64,000 bases of DNA from Treponema putidum. GTDB lineage: Bacteria; Spirochaetota; Spirochaetia; Treponematales; Treponemataceae. The stretch spans positions 434,001-498,000 of the forward strand of contig NZ_CP009228.1 of the NCBI RefSeq assembly GCF_000755145.1, read 5' to 3'. The translations under genes were made by a program, and so were the position numbers. The stretch's first letter is position 1. Every line of letters starts with the position of its first letter. Of the stretch, positions 8,029-16,989 are shown piece after piece. The notes under the pieces were generated by a model, which was not told the origin of the DNA, did not search any database, and worked only from the letters and a program-made list of their open reading frames with translations.

Positions 8029-10206
8029 ATGGCTAAAATGCAGATAGTAAAATCCGAAGATTTCGGGTATGATTTTATTGAAGGCAAATACTTACCGGAT
8101 GGTAAGGATGAGTATTATATAAGATTTAATCAAACCAATCACAAAAATACTAAGTACCGTCAATTAAATTCGGAAGAAATTGAGCGTCTGATAAAAAACG
8201 GGAATTCCAGTACGGATTGGTCGATGGTCTTGGTTGAAGACCCTTTTGATACGGATTTGATAACAAACAGCATGTTTGCCGGATTGGTACGAATTTCTTC
8301 AACTCAAAATTTTTACTTAAAATATCATGACTTTACGGTACCCGTAGGCATTACAAACAGCAAGGTCATTTCTTGCGATATAGGAAAAAACTGTGCGATT
8401 CATTATTGTGCCTATCTTTCGCATTATATAATAGGCGACAGAGTTATTTTGAGCCGTATTGATGAGATGTGCACGACAGACCATTCCAAATTCGGCGAAG
8501 GCTTAGTAAAAGACGGAGAAGATGAAAAGATCAGGGTAACAATAGACACTATCAATGAAGCCGGAGGAAGAGAAGTATTTCCTTTTTACGATATGATTAC
8601 AGCCGACGCTTTCTTGTGGGCAAGGTACAGGGATGAAACAGAACTTATACAAAAATTTGAAGAAATAACCCAAAATTCTAAAGACTCAAAAAGAGGTTAT
8701 TACGGTGAGGTTGGTTCCGATTCTGCGATAAAGAGCTGCCGTATTATAAAAGACGTTAATTTCGGTTCATCCGTTTATGTAAAGGGAGCCAATAAACTTA
8801 AAAACTTAACCATAAAATCAACTGCCGAGGAACCTTCCCAGATAGGAGAAGGGGTAGAACTTGTAAACGGTATAATAGGTTTAGGTTCCAGAGTTTTTTA
8901 TGGTGTTAAAGCTGTCCGCTTTGTCATAGGAAATAACTGTGAGCTCAAATACGGTACAAGGTTGATACATTCCATAGTTGGAGATAACTCGACTATTTCC
9001 TGCTGCGAGGTCTTAAATGCACTTATATTCCCTTATCATGAACAGCATCACAATAATTCCTTTTTGGTTGCTGCTATGATTCAGGGACAATCCAATATGG
9101 CCGCAGGGGCTACTGTAGGTTCCAATCACAACACAAGAGGCAATGACGGCGAGATTGTTGCAGGCCGCGGGTTTTGGCCGGGGCTTTCTTCAACCTTAAA
9201 ACATAATTGCCGATTTGCTTCCTTCGTTATTTTGGCAAAAGCAAATTATCCTGCAGAGCTCGATATTCCTTTTCCTTTTAGTTTGGTTTTAAATAATGCC
9301 CATGAAGATAGACTTGAAATTATGCCGGCCTATTATTGGCTGTACAATATGTACGCTCTTGAACGCAATAATAAAAAATTTTTAAAACGGGATAGAAGGG
9401 TAACAAAGACCCAGCACATTGAAACCGCCTATCTTGCTCCCGATACCGCTGCCGAAATTTTAAATGCCCGTGCTCTTCTTGAAAAATGGATATGCAAGGC
9501 TTGGACCGATAGCGGAAAATCACCTTTAAGCATAGATGAAATTCTAAGAGATAAAAAAGATGAGGCAAAGAATCTTTTTGTAAAGGGTGAAAATATTGAA
9601 AGGTCTAAACGTACCGTAAAAATAATCAAGGCTGTAGAATCATATGAGGCCTATCAGGATATGCTGATATGGTATGTGGTTACAACCTTGGCTGAATATT
9701 TTAATAAAAAAGATTTTATCGATAAAATCGGATGTTCGATTGAAGACTTTAAAATTTCCAAAAATCATAACTTTGATTGGGTAAATATGGGCGGCCAGCT
9801 AATACCTGAAAAACAACTCAATTCAATTAAAGAAGGCATAAAGTCAGGAAAACTTAACACATGGAAAAAAATTCATGCTGCCTATGACAAAGCTCATAGT
9901 TCTTATGTTGTCGATAAGGCTGACAATGCTTATGCTGTTCTTTGTGCTCTTATGAAGGTTAAAACGATAGATAAGACCCTTTGGAATAGGCTCTTGGAAA
10001 AAGCAGCAACAATAAGAAAATATATTGAAGAACAAATATTCTACACAAAAAATAAGGATTATAATAATAATTTTAGGGATATTACTTACCTAAATCCTAA
10101 AGAAAGGACTGCCGTTTTAGGAAGTGTCGAAGATAATGCATTAATTATTGAATCAAAAAAGGACACGGAATATTATCTTACCCTTTTTGAAAAGTGCAGG
10201 GCTTAA
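8029..10206 (+). CDS. DUF4954 family protein with left-handed beta-helix repeats
   Basis: The protein is 725 residues. Around residues 75-420 it is rich in hexapeptide-like repeats typical of left-handed parallel beta-helix acyl/nucleotidyl transferases (for example ISCDIGKNCAIHY, SHYIIGDRVIL, GEGVELVNGIIGLGSRVFYGV, VIGNNCELKYGT, HSIVGDNSTIS), followed by AAGATVGSNHNTRGNDGEI. The C-terminal 300 residues are helical. This matches DUF4954, found mainly in Bacteroidetes and spirochetes and often noted as a possible nucleotide-sugar or acyl transferase; its substrate is unknown. I prefer ATG 8029, which follows TTGGAG, over an in-frame GTG at 8008. The YkgJ-type gene follows within 7 nt. Confidence 0.85.
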   Translation: MAKMQIVKSEDFGYDFIEGKYLPDGKDEYYIRFNQTNHKNTKYRQLNSEEIERLIKNGNSSTDWSMVLVEDPFDTDLITNSMFAGLVRISSTQNFYLKYHDFTVPVGITNSKVISCDIGKNCAIHYCAYLSHYIIGDRVILSRIDEMCTTDHSKFGEGLVKDGEDEKIRVTIDTINEAGGREVFPFYDMITADAFLWARYRDETELIQKFEEITQNSKDSKRGYYGEVGSDSAIKSCRIIKDVNFGSSVYVKGANKLKNLTIKSTAEEPSQIGEGVELVNGIIGLGSRVFYGVKAVRFVIGNNCELKYGTRLIHSIVGDNSTISCCEVLNALIFPYHEQHHNNSFLVAAMIQGQSNMAAGATVGSNHNTRGNDGEIVAGRGFWPGLSSTLKHNCRFASFVILAKANYPAELDIPFPFSLVLNNAHEDRLEIMPAYYWLYNMYALERNNKKFLKRDRRVTKTQHIETAYLAPDTAAEILNARALLEKWICKAWTDSGKSPLSIDEILRDKKDEAKNLFVKGENIERSKRTVKIIKAVESYEAYQDMLIWYVVTTLAEYFNKKDFIDKIGCSIEDFKISKNHNFDWVNMGGQLIPEKQLNSIKEGIKSGKLNTWKKIHAAYDKAHSSYVVDKADNAYAVLCALMKVKTIDKTLWNRLLEKAATIRKYIEEQIFYTKNKDYNNNFRDITYLNPKERTAVLGSVEDNALIIESKKDTEYYLTLFEKCRA

Positions 10207-10212
10207 ATAAAA

Positions 10213-10899
10213 ATGAAACAAGAAACTGAAAGTTTTAAGGGCACAAAAACGGCCGAAATGATTTTGCTTTTGGACAAGGTCTATAAGGAAATTGAAGAAG
10301 CCGAAGCGGAATGGATGTCAAAGTGTCCTATTAAGTGTATAGACGGATGCGGTGCATGCTGCGTTCATTTTGAACCGGATGTTTATGAAGTTGAAGCTCT
10401 TTATCTTGCATCATGGCTTCTTTTTCATCAAAGAGAGAGGGCTTTTCAAATATTAAAGGGCTGTTTTAATGAGAATGTTTTAGATAAAGAAAACGGCTGC
10501 CTTCTATTTGACATAGATAATCCTTATCATTGTACCGTATATGGAGGCCGCTGTCTGATATGCCGTCTTTTCGGTTATGCAGGAGACAGAGGTAAAGACT
10601 TTTCCGTACGCTGGCGGCCATGTAAATATCTTGTTTCTATGGATAAAAATCTTTCCGCTTCAAAAATTAAACAGTACTCACAAGAAGATTTGCTTAATAA
10701 TTTCGGTACACTGCCTCCGGTTATGAGCGATTTTTCTTCACGTATATTGTGTTTTATGACTGAAGGGTCATCTCATACCCTTCCGCTCAGGGAGGCTTTA
10801 CCTGCTGCAATTTCTAAAATTCTAATGCTTGAAAGGTATTCCAACAATCCGGAATTTGAACCTGATACGGATCCTGAAATGCCGCCCCTTGCTTCATAA
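10213..10899 (+). CDS. YkgJ family cysteine-cluster protein
   Basis: The protein is 228 residues. It carries the CxxxCxxxCGxCC-type cluster (CPIKCIDGCGACC, about residues 37-49) and further cysteines in CLLF, CTVYGGRCLICRLFGY and WRPC, the pattern of the UPF0153/YkgJ family thought to chelate zinc or an iron-sulfur centre. The function of the family is not established. It lies 6 nt after the DUF4954 gene and is probably co-transcribed and translationally coupled, since no strong ribosome-binding site of its own is visible. Confidence 0.85.
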   Translation: MKQETESFKGTKTAEMILLLDKVYKEIEEAEAEWMSKCPIKCIDGCGACCVHFEPDVYEVEALYLASWLLFHQRERAFQILKGCFNENVLDKENGCLLFDIDNPYHCTVYGGRCLICRLFGYAGDRGKDFSVRWRPCKYLVSMDKNLSASKIKQYSQEDLLNNFGTLPPVMSDFSSRILCFMTEGSSHTLPLREALPAAISKILMLERYSNNPEFEPDTDPEMPPLAS

Positions 10900-10923
10900 A
10901 GTGTTTATAGTTTTTAAGGCTTA

Positions 10924-10952
10924 TTCACTTTTATTTTTCTTTATGCTAATAT
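10924..10952 (+). promoter_or_regulatory. Extended -10 promoter giving a probable leaderless transcript
   Basis: TTCACT (10924-10929), a 17-nt spacer and TGCTAATAT, an extended -10 with the hexamer TAATAT at 10947-10952, place the transcription start at about 10959-10960. That is the A of the ATG of the transporter gene. No Shine-Dalgarno sequence lies between. Confidence 0.6.
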
Positions 10953-10959
10953 CCTGCAC

Positions 10960-11673
10960 ATGGAAAATTCACAGTTAAATCAAGGAGCCCTTGAAACGGA
11001 CTCCATTAAGAAAACGAATTTCTTGCCGGTAATTTCCGGACTCTTTGTAGGCATTTTGGTTTTGTCGAATATTCTTGCGGCAAAGATGGTACAGCTTGGC
11101 CCCTTCGTTTTTGACGGAGGCACTCTTCTTTTTCCTTTTTCATATATTTTTGGAGATGTTTTAGCTGAAGTCTACGGTTATAAGGCTTCAAGAAAGGTTA
11201 TTTGGACCGGCTTTTTTATGCTTCTTATTATGAGCCTGAATATCTGGCTTATAAGTGTTCTTCCTGCTGAAGCTGAGTGGGTATTTCAAAAAGACTTTGA
11301 TAACATTCTTTTACAGATGCCCCGCATTTGCGCCGGCAGCCTTTTCGGTTATTTTATTGGAGAGTATTCCAACTCGGTTGTTTTGTCTAAGTTAAAAGTA
11401 ATAACAAAGGGCAAGTACTTATGGCTTAGAACTATAGGCTCTACATTGGTTGGAGAATTTTTGGACAGTGCCGTTTTTGTTGCTATTTCTTTTTTAGGCC
11501 TTTACAGCATAGATATTCTTATTATAATGGCTTTTTCAAACTATCTTTTTAAAACTTTTATTGAAGTTATATTTACGCCTTTCACTTACAAGATAGTTGC
11601 CTTTGTAAAAAAACATGAACAGATAGATGTTTATGACTACAATGTAAGTTATAATCCCCTTCCGGGAAAATAA
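10960..11673 (+). CDS. Queuosine precursor transporter, YhhQ/VUT family
   Basis: The protein is 237 residues with about six membrane segments. It fits the PF02592 (YhhQ, DUF165) family: NILAAKMVQLGPFVFDGGTLLFPFSYIFGDVLAEVYGY near residues 25-65 and later SNSVVLSKLK and GSTLVGEFLDSAVFVAISF. YhhQ imports 7-deazaguanine precursors used to make queuosine in tRNA. No queuosine biosynthesis genes are in the window, so it probably serves salvage. The start codon coincides with the predicted transcription start. A terminator hairpin serving the converging chemoreceptor gene follows. Confidence 0.85.
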   Translation: MENSQLNQGALETDSIKKTNFLPVISGLFVGILVLSNILAAKMVQLGPFVFDGGTLLFPFSYIFGDVLAEVYGYKASRKVIWTGFFMLLIMSLNIWLISVLPAEAEWVFQKDFDNILLQMPRICAGSLFGYFIGEYSNSVVLSKLKVITKGKYLWLRTIGSTLVGEFLDSAVFVAISFLGLYSIDILIIMAFSNYLFKTFIEVIFTPFTYKIVAFVKKHEQIDVYDYNVSYNPLPGK

Positions 11674-11676
11674 GTT

Positions 11677-11711
11677 AAAAAAATACCCATCCTTAAAAAT
11701 TAAGGATGGGT
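11677..11711 (-). terminator. Rho-independent terminator of the chemoreceptor gene
   Basis: ACCCATCCTTAA (11685-11696), loop AAA and TTAAGGATGGGT (11700-11711) form a perfect 12-bp stem. On the minus strand the stem is followed by TATTTTTTT, so it terminates the chemoreceptor transcript; the plus-strand side has no T tract. Confidence 0.8.
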
Positions 11712-11752
11712 CAAACTCATAACTTTATTACTTGATGATTTTTACTTTTATG

Positions 11753-14700
11753 TTAAACCTTAAATTTCATTACCTCATCAGCCAAGCCTTCTATGCTTTC
11801 TTTATTCTTTTGGGTTATACCTTGAACTTCTTGAACCGCATTATTTATTTGCAAGGCTCCTGAGGCCATTTCATTCATACGATCTGTAATTGTACGGGTA
11901 AGTTCATCAAGTTTATTCATTTCTTGAGCTATACCTTCTCCTCCTTTTAGCATCTCTGATGAACCTTGTTTGACCTCCTGCGTTACAGTGTTGATGTTTC
12001 GGATTGCAATTAAGACTTCTTTACTGCCGTTTTCCTGTTCAGTCATTGCTTCCATGACGGTGTTGCTCATCTCTTTTACGTTTTCTGCAAGGTTGAAAAT
12101 TGAGTTAAATTTTCCTTCAACTGTTCTAGCCGATTCAGCCAAGAGTTCTATCTCTCCCGAAAGATTTTTAAGTGTAGAGGTAATGGTTTTTCCTTGGGCG
12201 CTTGATTCTTCTGCAAGCTTCCTTATTTCGTCAGCTACTACAGCAAAGCCTTTTCCGGCTTCCCCTGCATGGGCTGCCTCAATTGCCGCATTCATCGCCA
12301 AGAGGTTTGTTTGGCTTGCAATATGCTGTATAACATTGGAAGCTTCCATCAAACTTCCCGATTCTTCGGCTATTTTTTGGGTTACTTCATTTGCCGTAGA
12401 AACCTTGCCTTTTCCCTCTGCTGTAGCATCGGCCAGCTCTCTTATAATATTATCGCTCTTACCCAATGTTTGTGTAATCGATTCAATATTTGCAACCATT
12501 TGTTCTATAGATGAAGATGATTCGGCAACGCTTGCTGCCTGTGTTTCTATGCTGTTGTTAAGCTGTTTTATTGTGCGTATGATTTGCTCAACTGTTGCTG
12601 CAGTTTCGGTTACACTTGCTGCCTGAGTTAGGGCCTGATCTTTGATGTTGTCGATATTTGAGTTGATCTCTTCTACGGCACTTGCCGTTTCAGTCATATT
12701 ACTTGCAAGTTCATCTCCTATAAACTGCATGGTGTTTGTATTTGTTCCTACGGATTTAATGGAATTACCTATCTTTTCAATAGTTTGGTTAAAGTATTTT
12801 GACAAGAGGGTAACTTCATCATTGCTTGTTACAGGCAGCCTTACCGTTAAATCGCCTTCGCCTTGAGAAATATCTTTTAAAGCTAGAACAACTTTTTGCA
12901 GAGGTAAGATCATTTTACGTGTTACAACAAATGTCGATACTAAGGCGACACCCAAAAGAGTAAATCCTGTTATAACCATCATATATTGCAAACTTGCCAC
13001 AGTATCCAAAAAATCGTTTACAGGAGCTCTTACTATTACCATCCAGCCCGTTGACTGCATAATAGCATATGAACCGATATTTTTTTCTCCGTTAAATGTA
13101 TAATATCCTATGGAAGGTTTGTTTGACTGCATGGCTTGTTTTGCAAAATTTGCAATTGATACCAATGCAGGGTTTGTTTTGGCATTTTCTTGAAAATTGT
13201 CTTGATTTAGAACCAGCTCCCTGTTGCGGTGGGCTATGGCATTTCCTGTTTTGCCTAAGATAAAACAGTAGCCGCTTCTTCCTACTGTGATATGATCTAT
13301 GTCTTCTGAAAGCTTTGTTCCTGAGGTATCCGCTGCGAGTACACCGATGATTCTATTTTCATAGTCGTATACGGGAACTGAGATGGTATTCACCAGTGTT
13401 CCGTCGGTCTTTGAACCGTAGGGCTCGCTTACAAATTGTTCTCCTGCTAAAGCCCTTTTAAACCATTCTCTATCATTTACATCAAATATCCGTCCGTCAA
13501 GGGTGTGACAATTTCCGTTTATATCCGTTATTGAAAACTCCGATATTCTGGGATTAAAAGCCGCTTCTTTTTTTAAATATGCTATCTTGTCTGAGTAGGA
13601 CGCATCTATATCTCTTAACTCGGATGCTCTTGAAGCACTCGAAACAAAATTCAAAAAAGAGTTGACCATCGAATCGACCAGATCGGCAGTGTCTGTGGCC
13701 TTATCTTTCAAATGTGTCTCTACCTTTTCAAGGATAGCCCTTTTTGACATAACTGCACCTATTATTCCCTGTGTCGATACGGAAATAACAACTTTAGCCA
13801 AAGTTTTAGTTATGGAAGAAATATTTGCAGCCATTTCTTCTATTGAAGCAGAGGATTCACTGACACTCGCCGCTTGACTTTCAATACTTTCGTTTAGTTG
13901 TTTGATTGTATGAATTATTTGCTCTACTGTTGAAACACTTTCCGTGACGCTTGCAGATTGACTTATTGTTTGATTTTTTACTCCATCGATGTTTGCGCTT
14001 ATCTGATGTATTGCACTTGCCGTTTCGGTCATATTCCCTGCAAGCTCGCTGCCTGTTTGTACCATTGTTTCGGCACTATTATGAACGGAACGAAGTGCAG
14101 AACTCATTTTTCCTATTGTCCGGTTAAAATGAGCAGACATAGCGGTTATTTCATCGTTTCCTATCAGAGGAAGAGACACGGTCAAGTCTCCTTCTCCTAC
14201 CTGTTTAAAGACTGAGACTACTTTTAAAATAGGCTTTACTATTAAGCCTTGTAGTAGGCTTATGGTTATAAATATCACCATCACTAAAATAGCGCCTGAG
14301 CCCACAAGAGTATAGATAACTGCATACTGAAGTTTTGAACTTATTTCATTATTTACTTCGGTAATTTCGGCCCCGCAAAAAACGACTAGTTGGATCTTAC
14401 CTTCCCTAACTATGGGTTTGTATTTTGTAATAAAGGCTTTATTTAAGATTAGAGCATTTCCACTGTAATCTTTGTTTTGAGATATTGCATCATATGCTTC
14501 CGAGTGGTCAAGTTTTGTACCCAATGCCCTTTTCCCGTTTTCATCAAGAATTGTTGTAAGTATGCGTTTAAATTCCTTATTTTCATGAACAAAAATTGTA
14601 ATTTCTACACCTAACTGTTTTGAAAGCATATCTATCACTTTAGGGTCTACAGCTTCTTTTGTTCCTTTTAAAGTGGAGTCCTTAATGCTTAAATTACCGT

Positions 14701-14935
14701 AAACCGCTTCAAGGTAGGTTTCTATTATTGCCAAGTCTCCATCAAGCTGATTTATTACACTGCTGTAAACTGCACTTTGAGATGTTGATTTTACCGCATA
14801 AACGCTTATTCCGGTTAAAATTCCTATAGCAAAAAGCAGAGATATAAAAAAAATACCTCCTATTTTAAGAATAAGGCTTTTTTTCTTTACATTTTCTTTT
14901 GCTGTTATGAATTTTGTTTCTTCCATGTCTTTCAT
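11753..14935 (-). CDS. Fused double methyl-accepting chemotaxis protein
   Basis: This 1060-residue protein looks like two receptors joined in frame. Residues 22-48 are a membrane segment, 49-203 a periplasmic sensor, 205-230 a second membrane segment and about 231-284 a HAMP domain, followed by part of a signalling helix to about 381. The chain then switches to [19 protein letters not shown] (residues 382-400), which looks like the end of another receptor's first membrane segment. A dCache-like sensor follows (400-645, with [12 protein letters not shown]), then a membrane segment (652-671), HAMP (about 672-726) and a complete signalling domain with the tip [20 protein letters not shown]. Residues 297-381 closely repeat 742-826. 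Only the second half has the CheA/CheW-binding tip. The ATG follows GGAG and a strong promoter. Confidence 0.85.
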   Translation of the reverse strand: MKDMEETKFITAKENVKKKSLILKIGGIFFISLLFAIGILTGISVYAVKSTSQSAVYSSVINQLDGDLAIIETYLEAVYGNLSIKDSTLKGTKEAVDPKVIDMLSKQLGVEITIFVHENKEFKRILTTILDENGKRALGTKLDHSEAYDAISQNKDYSGNALILNKAFITKYKPIVREGKIQLVVFCGAEITEVNNEISSKLQYAVIYTLVGSGAILVMVIFITISLLQGLIVKPILKVVSVFKQVGEGDLTVSLPLIGNDEITAMSAHFNRTIGKMSSALRSVHNSAETMVQTGSELAGNMTETASAIHQISANIDGVKNQTISQSASVTESVSTVEQIIHTIKQLNESIESQAASVSESSASIEEMAANISSITKTLAKVVISVSTQGIIGAVMSKRAILEKVETHLKDKATDTADLVDSMVNSFLNFVSSASRASELRDIDASYSDKIAYLKKEAAFNPRISEFSITDINGNCHTLDGRIFDVNDREWFKRALAGEQFVSEPYGSKTDGTLVNTISVPVYDYENRIIGVLAADTSGTKLSEDIDHITVGRSGYCFILGKTGNAIAHRNRELVLNQDNFQENAKTNPALVSIANFAKQAMQSNKPSIGYYTFNGEKNIGSYAIMQSTGWMVIVRAPVNDFLDTVASLQYMMVITGFTLLGVALVSTFVVTRKMILPLQKVVLALKDISQGEGDLTVRLPVTSNDEVTLLSKYFNQTIEKIGNSIKSVGTNTNTMQFIGDELASNMTETASAVEEINSNIDNIKDQALTQAASVTETAATVEQIIRTIKQLNNSIETQAASVAESSSSIEQMVANIESITQTLGKSDNIIRELADATAEGKGKVSTANEVTQKIAEESGSLMEASNVIQHIASQTNLLAMNAAIEAAHAGEAGKGFAVVADEIRKLAEESSAQGKTITSTLKNLSGEIELLAESARTVEGKFNSIFNLAENVKEMSNTVMEAMTEQENGSKEVLIAIRNINTVTQEVKQGSSEMLKGGEGIAQEMNKLDELTRTITDRMNEMASGALQINNAVQEVQGITQKNKESIEGLADEVMKFKV

Positions 14936-15024
14936 TCTTATGCTCCTTTTTTAAATACTATGTATTTTAAATTTGCCGTATCCCATCTCGAAAAACTTCA
15001 GTTTTTCAGGATGCCTTATCTTAT

Positions 15025-15053
15025 ATTCTATACCCGTATTATTCATATGTCAA
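15025..15053 (-). promoter_or_regulatory. Sigma-70 promoter of the chemoreceptor gene
   Basis: On the minus strand TTGACA (15053-15048), a 17-nt spacer and TAGAAT (15030-15025) lie about 90 nt before the start. An AT-rich hairpin, GAAAAAC/GTTTTTC at 14990-15007, lies in the predicted leader. Confidence 0.7.
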
Positions 15054-15054
15054 G

Positions 15055-15110
15055 TTTTTTTTGTCTTTTGTCTTTTGTCAAAATTTTATGTTTTTTTTGT
15101 CTTTTGTCTT
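15055..15110. repeat. Two T-rich direct repeats between divergent genes
   Basis: T8 followed by GTC and TTTTGTC units occurs at 15055-15079 (two TTTTGTC units) and again at 15091-15107 (one unit), 36 bases apart. The block abuts the -35 element of the chemoreceptor promoter and lies upstream of the promoter of the small membrane protein. It may be a regulator site or a slippage-prone tract. Confidence 0.5.
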
Positions 15111-15136
15111 TATGTATTCAGCTTTTTAGACTCCGG

Positions 15137-15164
15137 TTGACGAAAATGCTTAAATATGTAATAA
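15137..15164 (+). promoter_or_regulatory. Probable promoter of the small membrane protein gene
   Basis: TTGACG (15137-15142), a 16-nt spacer and TAATAA preceded by TATG (15159-15164) stand 25 nt before the ATG, which is itself preceded by AGGAGG. Confidence 0.55.
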
Positions 15165-15188
15165 TAAATCGAGATTAGGAGGCTTTAA

Positions 15189-15422
15189 ATGCTAGCACTT
15201 ATTATTGGTATTGTTTTAATCGCTTTTACGGTTATTGCAGCCCTTCCTATGGGATTGGCATGGGGACAGGATATTTTATTATTTTTAAGAGGCGGTTTAC
15301 CGATTTTTGCAGCTTTTGTCGGCCTTGTTTCCGTGTTTATAGGAATTGCCGACATTAAAGACAAGCAGGATGCAAGAAAAGAAGAAGCGGCTATGAAGGC
15401 TGCCGAAAATAAAACTGAGTAA
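15189..15422 (+). CDS. Small two-helix membrane protein, unknown function
   Basis: The protein is 77 residues. Two hydrophobic helices (about 2-22 and 29-54) are followed by a charged tail (KDKQDARKEEAAMKAAENK). An AGGAGG ribosome-binding site precedes the ATG, which supports it as a real gene despite its size. I do not recognise a family. It lies ahead of rplM but has its own promoter, and a perfect consensus promoter separates it from rplM. Confidence 0.75.
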   Translation: MLALIIGIVLIAFTVIAALPMGLAWGQDILLFLRGGLPIFAAFVGLVSVFIGIADIKDKQDARKEEAAMKAAENKTE

Positions 15423-15426
15423 GTTA

Positions 15427-15455
15427 TTGACATATATTCTTTATTTAGTTATAAT
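15427..15455 (+). promoter_or_regulatory. Perfect consensus sigma-70 promoter of rplM-rpsI
   Basis: TTGACA (15427-15432), a 17-nt spacer and TATAAT (15450-15455) match both hexamers exactly. The leader to the rplM start would be about 43 nt. Confidence 0.85.
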
Positions 15456-15505
15456 ATTCTAACCCACATTATCTGCATATATTGTTTGTAGAAGGTATAC
15501 ATTAA

Positions 15506-15934
15506 ATGAAAACTATTTTTTTAAAAGAACATGAAGCGCAGCGCTCTTGGTACGTAATTGATGCCGCAGGGAAACCTCTTGGGCGCGTTGCAGCTAAGAC
15601 TGCAGCTATGCTTAGAGGAAAACACAAGGTAGGTTTTGCTCCTCATCAGGAAATCGGTGATTATGTAGTTATTATTAATGCCGAAAAAATAGCCGTAACA
15701 GGAAATAAGGCTAAGGATAAAATGTACTATACTCACTCCGGTTATGTAGGCGGTTTAAAGTCCATTAACTTTAACGGATTAATCGCTAAAAAGCCGGCTG
15801 AACCCTTGATGATTGCAATTAAAGGTATGCTTCCTAAGGGACATCTTGGAAGAAAACTTTTAACAAATGTTAAGGTCTATGCAGGCCCTGAACATCCTCA
15901 CCAAGCACAGAACCCGATAGCGGTTGAAGTATAA
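15506..15934 (+). CDS. rplM: 50S ribosomal protein L13
   Basis: The protein is 142 residues, the usual L13 length. Typical sequence includes [15 protein letters not shown] near the N-terminus, LRGKHK, the [15 protein letters not shown] strand and [10 protein letters not shown]13 is an early-assembling large-subunit protein that binds 23S rRNA. It forms the usual rplM-rpsI pair with S9, 10 nt downstream. Confidence 0.97.
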   Translation: MKTIFLKEHEAQRSWYVIDAAGKPLGRVAAKTAAMLRGKHKVGFAPHQEIGDYVVIINAEKIAVTGNKAKDKMYYTHSGYVGGLKSINFNGLIAKKPAEPLMIAIKGMLPKGHLGRKLLTNVKVYAGPEHPHQAQNPIAVEV

Positions 15935-15944
15935 GGAGAGTAAA

Positions 15945-16334
15945 GTGAAGAATATTGGAATGGGAACAGGCCGACGAAAAACTTCGGTGGCGCGAGTATA
16001 CATTCGGGATGGAAAAGGTCAGTTAATGATCAATGATAAAGACATTAACGAATATTTTGCCACTCCGGAACAAATCCAAAAAGCAAAAGAGCCTTTAATG
16101 GTTACTGCAGGCGAATCTAAGTATGATATTATAATCACAGTCCGAGGGGGAGGCCTTACCGGTCAAGCAGGTGCATGCTCTCACGGAATTGCAAGGGCAT
16201 TGGCTCAAGTGGATGCTTCAAATCATGCATCTTTAAAGGCTAACGGATTGCTTACACGTGATTCGCGAATGGTTGAACGAAAAAAATTCGGTCAGCGCGG
16301 TGCAAGACGAAGATTCCAGTTCAGCAAGCGTTAA
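15945..16334 (+). CDS. rpsI: 30S ribosomal protein S9
   Basis: The protein is 129 residues. It has the S9 signature GTGRRKTSVARVYI near the N-terminus, GGGLTGQAGACSHGIARAL in the middle, and the conserved C-terminal basic tail ending in FSKR that reaches the P-site tRNA. I chose GTG 15945, which follows AAGGAGAG, rather than an upstream in-frame start overlapping rplM. The recX frame begins inside its 3' end. Confidence 0.96.
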   Translation: MKNIGMGTGRRKTSVARVYIRDGKGQLMINDKDINEYFATPEQIQKAKEPLMVTAGESKYDIIITVRGGGLTGQAGACSHGIARALAQVDASNHASLKANGLLTRDSRMVERKKFGQRGARRRFQFSKR

Positions 16335-16968
16335 TTCTTTTTCTATTGCGGATATATGCAGCACTTCTTCAGATTTGTTAAAGATAACCAATTCTGAAGG
16401 AGTGTCTTTTGTAACAAGACCGGTTTATTTTTTGGATGATGAGTTTGCAGGTCTTGTTGCCGAGTCAGGCAGCCCTATAAGTGAAAAATCGCTTGAGGCT
16501 TTGTTGAACGCTGTAAGAATGTATGCAGCTGAGTGTGCTGCTATGGCCTATTTAAATAGGGCTGAACATTCCCGCTTTCAGCTGACCTTAAAGCTCAAAA
16601 AGAAGGGCTTTTTAGTTTCCGAGATTGATCCGGCTCTGGATTATTTAGCGGAAAAAGGGTTTCTTGATGACGGGCGTTTTGCCAGAGCTTGGCTTAACAC
16701 TAGAGTTGTAAGTAAAAAAGAAGGCCGCAATAGATTGGCCTCCGAGCTTGCTCTAAGAGGTGTCGATTTTAAAATTGCGGAAGATGTGCTTGATGAGTTT
16801 TTTTTAGAGCATTCGGAAAAAGATATTTGCCGAGAAGCTTTGGAAAAACAACTGATAAATGGGGTGGATAAACCTCGGTTGATGCATAAAATGTATAGAC
16901 TGGGTTTTTCCGTTAACACTGTGAATATATGTTTGGAGGGAATCGAAAACATTACCGACTCTGTTTAA
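16300..16968 (+). CDS. recX: Regulatory protein RecX
   Basis: RecX inhibits or modulates RecA filaments. The C-terminal two thirds carries the repeated three-helix units of the family: AMAYLNRAEHSRFQLTLKLKKKGF, then LDYLAEKGFLDDGRFARAWL, then KKEGRNRLASELALRGV. The first 65 residues are poorly conserved. The start is uncertain: GTG 16300 overlaps rpsI by 35 nt, an alternative GTG at 16258 overlaps more, and neither has a clear ribosome-binding site, which suggests coupling to rpsI translation. It is followed closely by the HTH-receiver gene. Confidence 0.85.
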   Translation: MQDEDSSSASVNSFSIADICSTSSDLLKITNSEGVSFVTRPVYFLDDEFAGLVAESGSPISEKSLEALLNAVRMYAAECAAMAYLNRAEHSRFQLTLKLKKKGFLVSEIDPALDYLAEKGFLDDGRFARAWLNTRVVSKKEGRNRLASELALRGVDFKIAEDVLDEFFLEHSEKDICREALEKQLINGVDKPRLMHKMYRLGFSVNTVNICLEGIENITDSV

Positions 16969-16989
16969 GGTTTGTTTGATTTTTATACT

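Noticed and set aside
11970-12626. 218-codon plus-strand ORF opposite the chemoreceptor gene
   Set aside because: It mirrors the low-complexity signalling domain on the other strand and has no start signals.
14990-15007. GAAAAAC/GTTTTTC hairpin before the chemoreceptor as a terminator
   Set aside because: It is short, AT-only apart from one pair at each end, and lies between promoter and start codon without a T tract.
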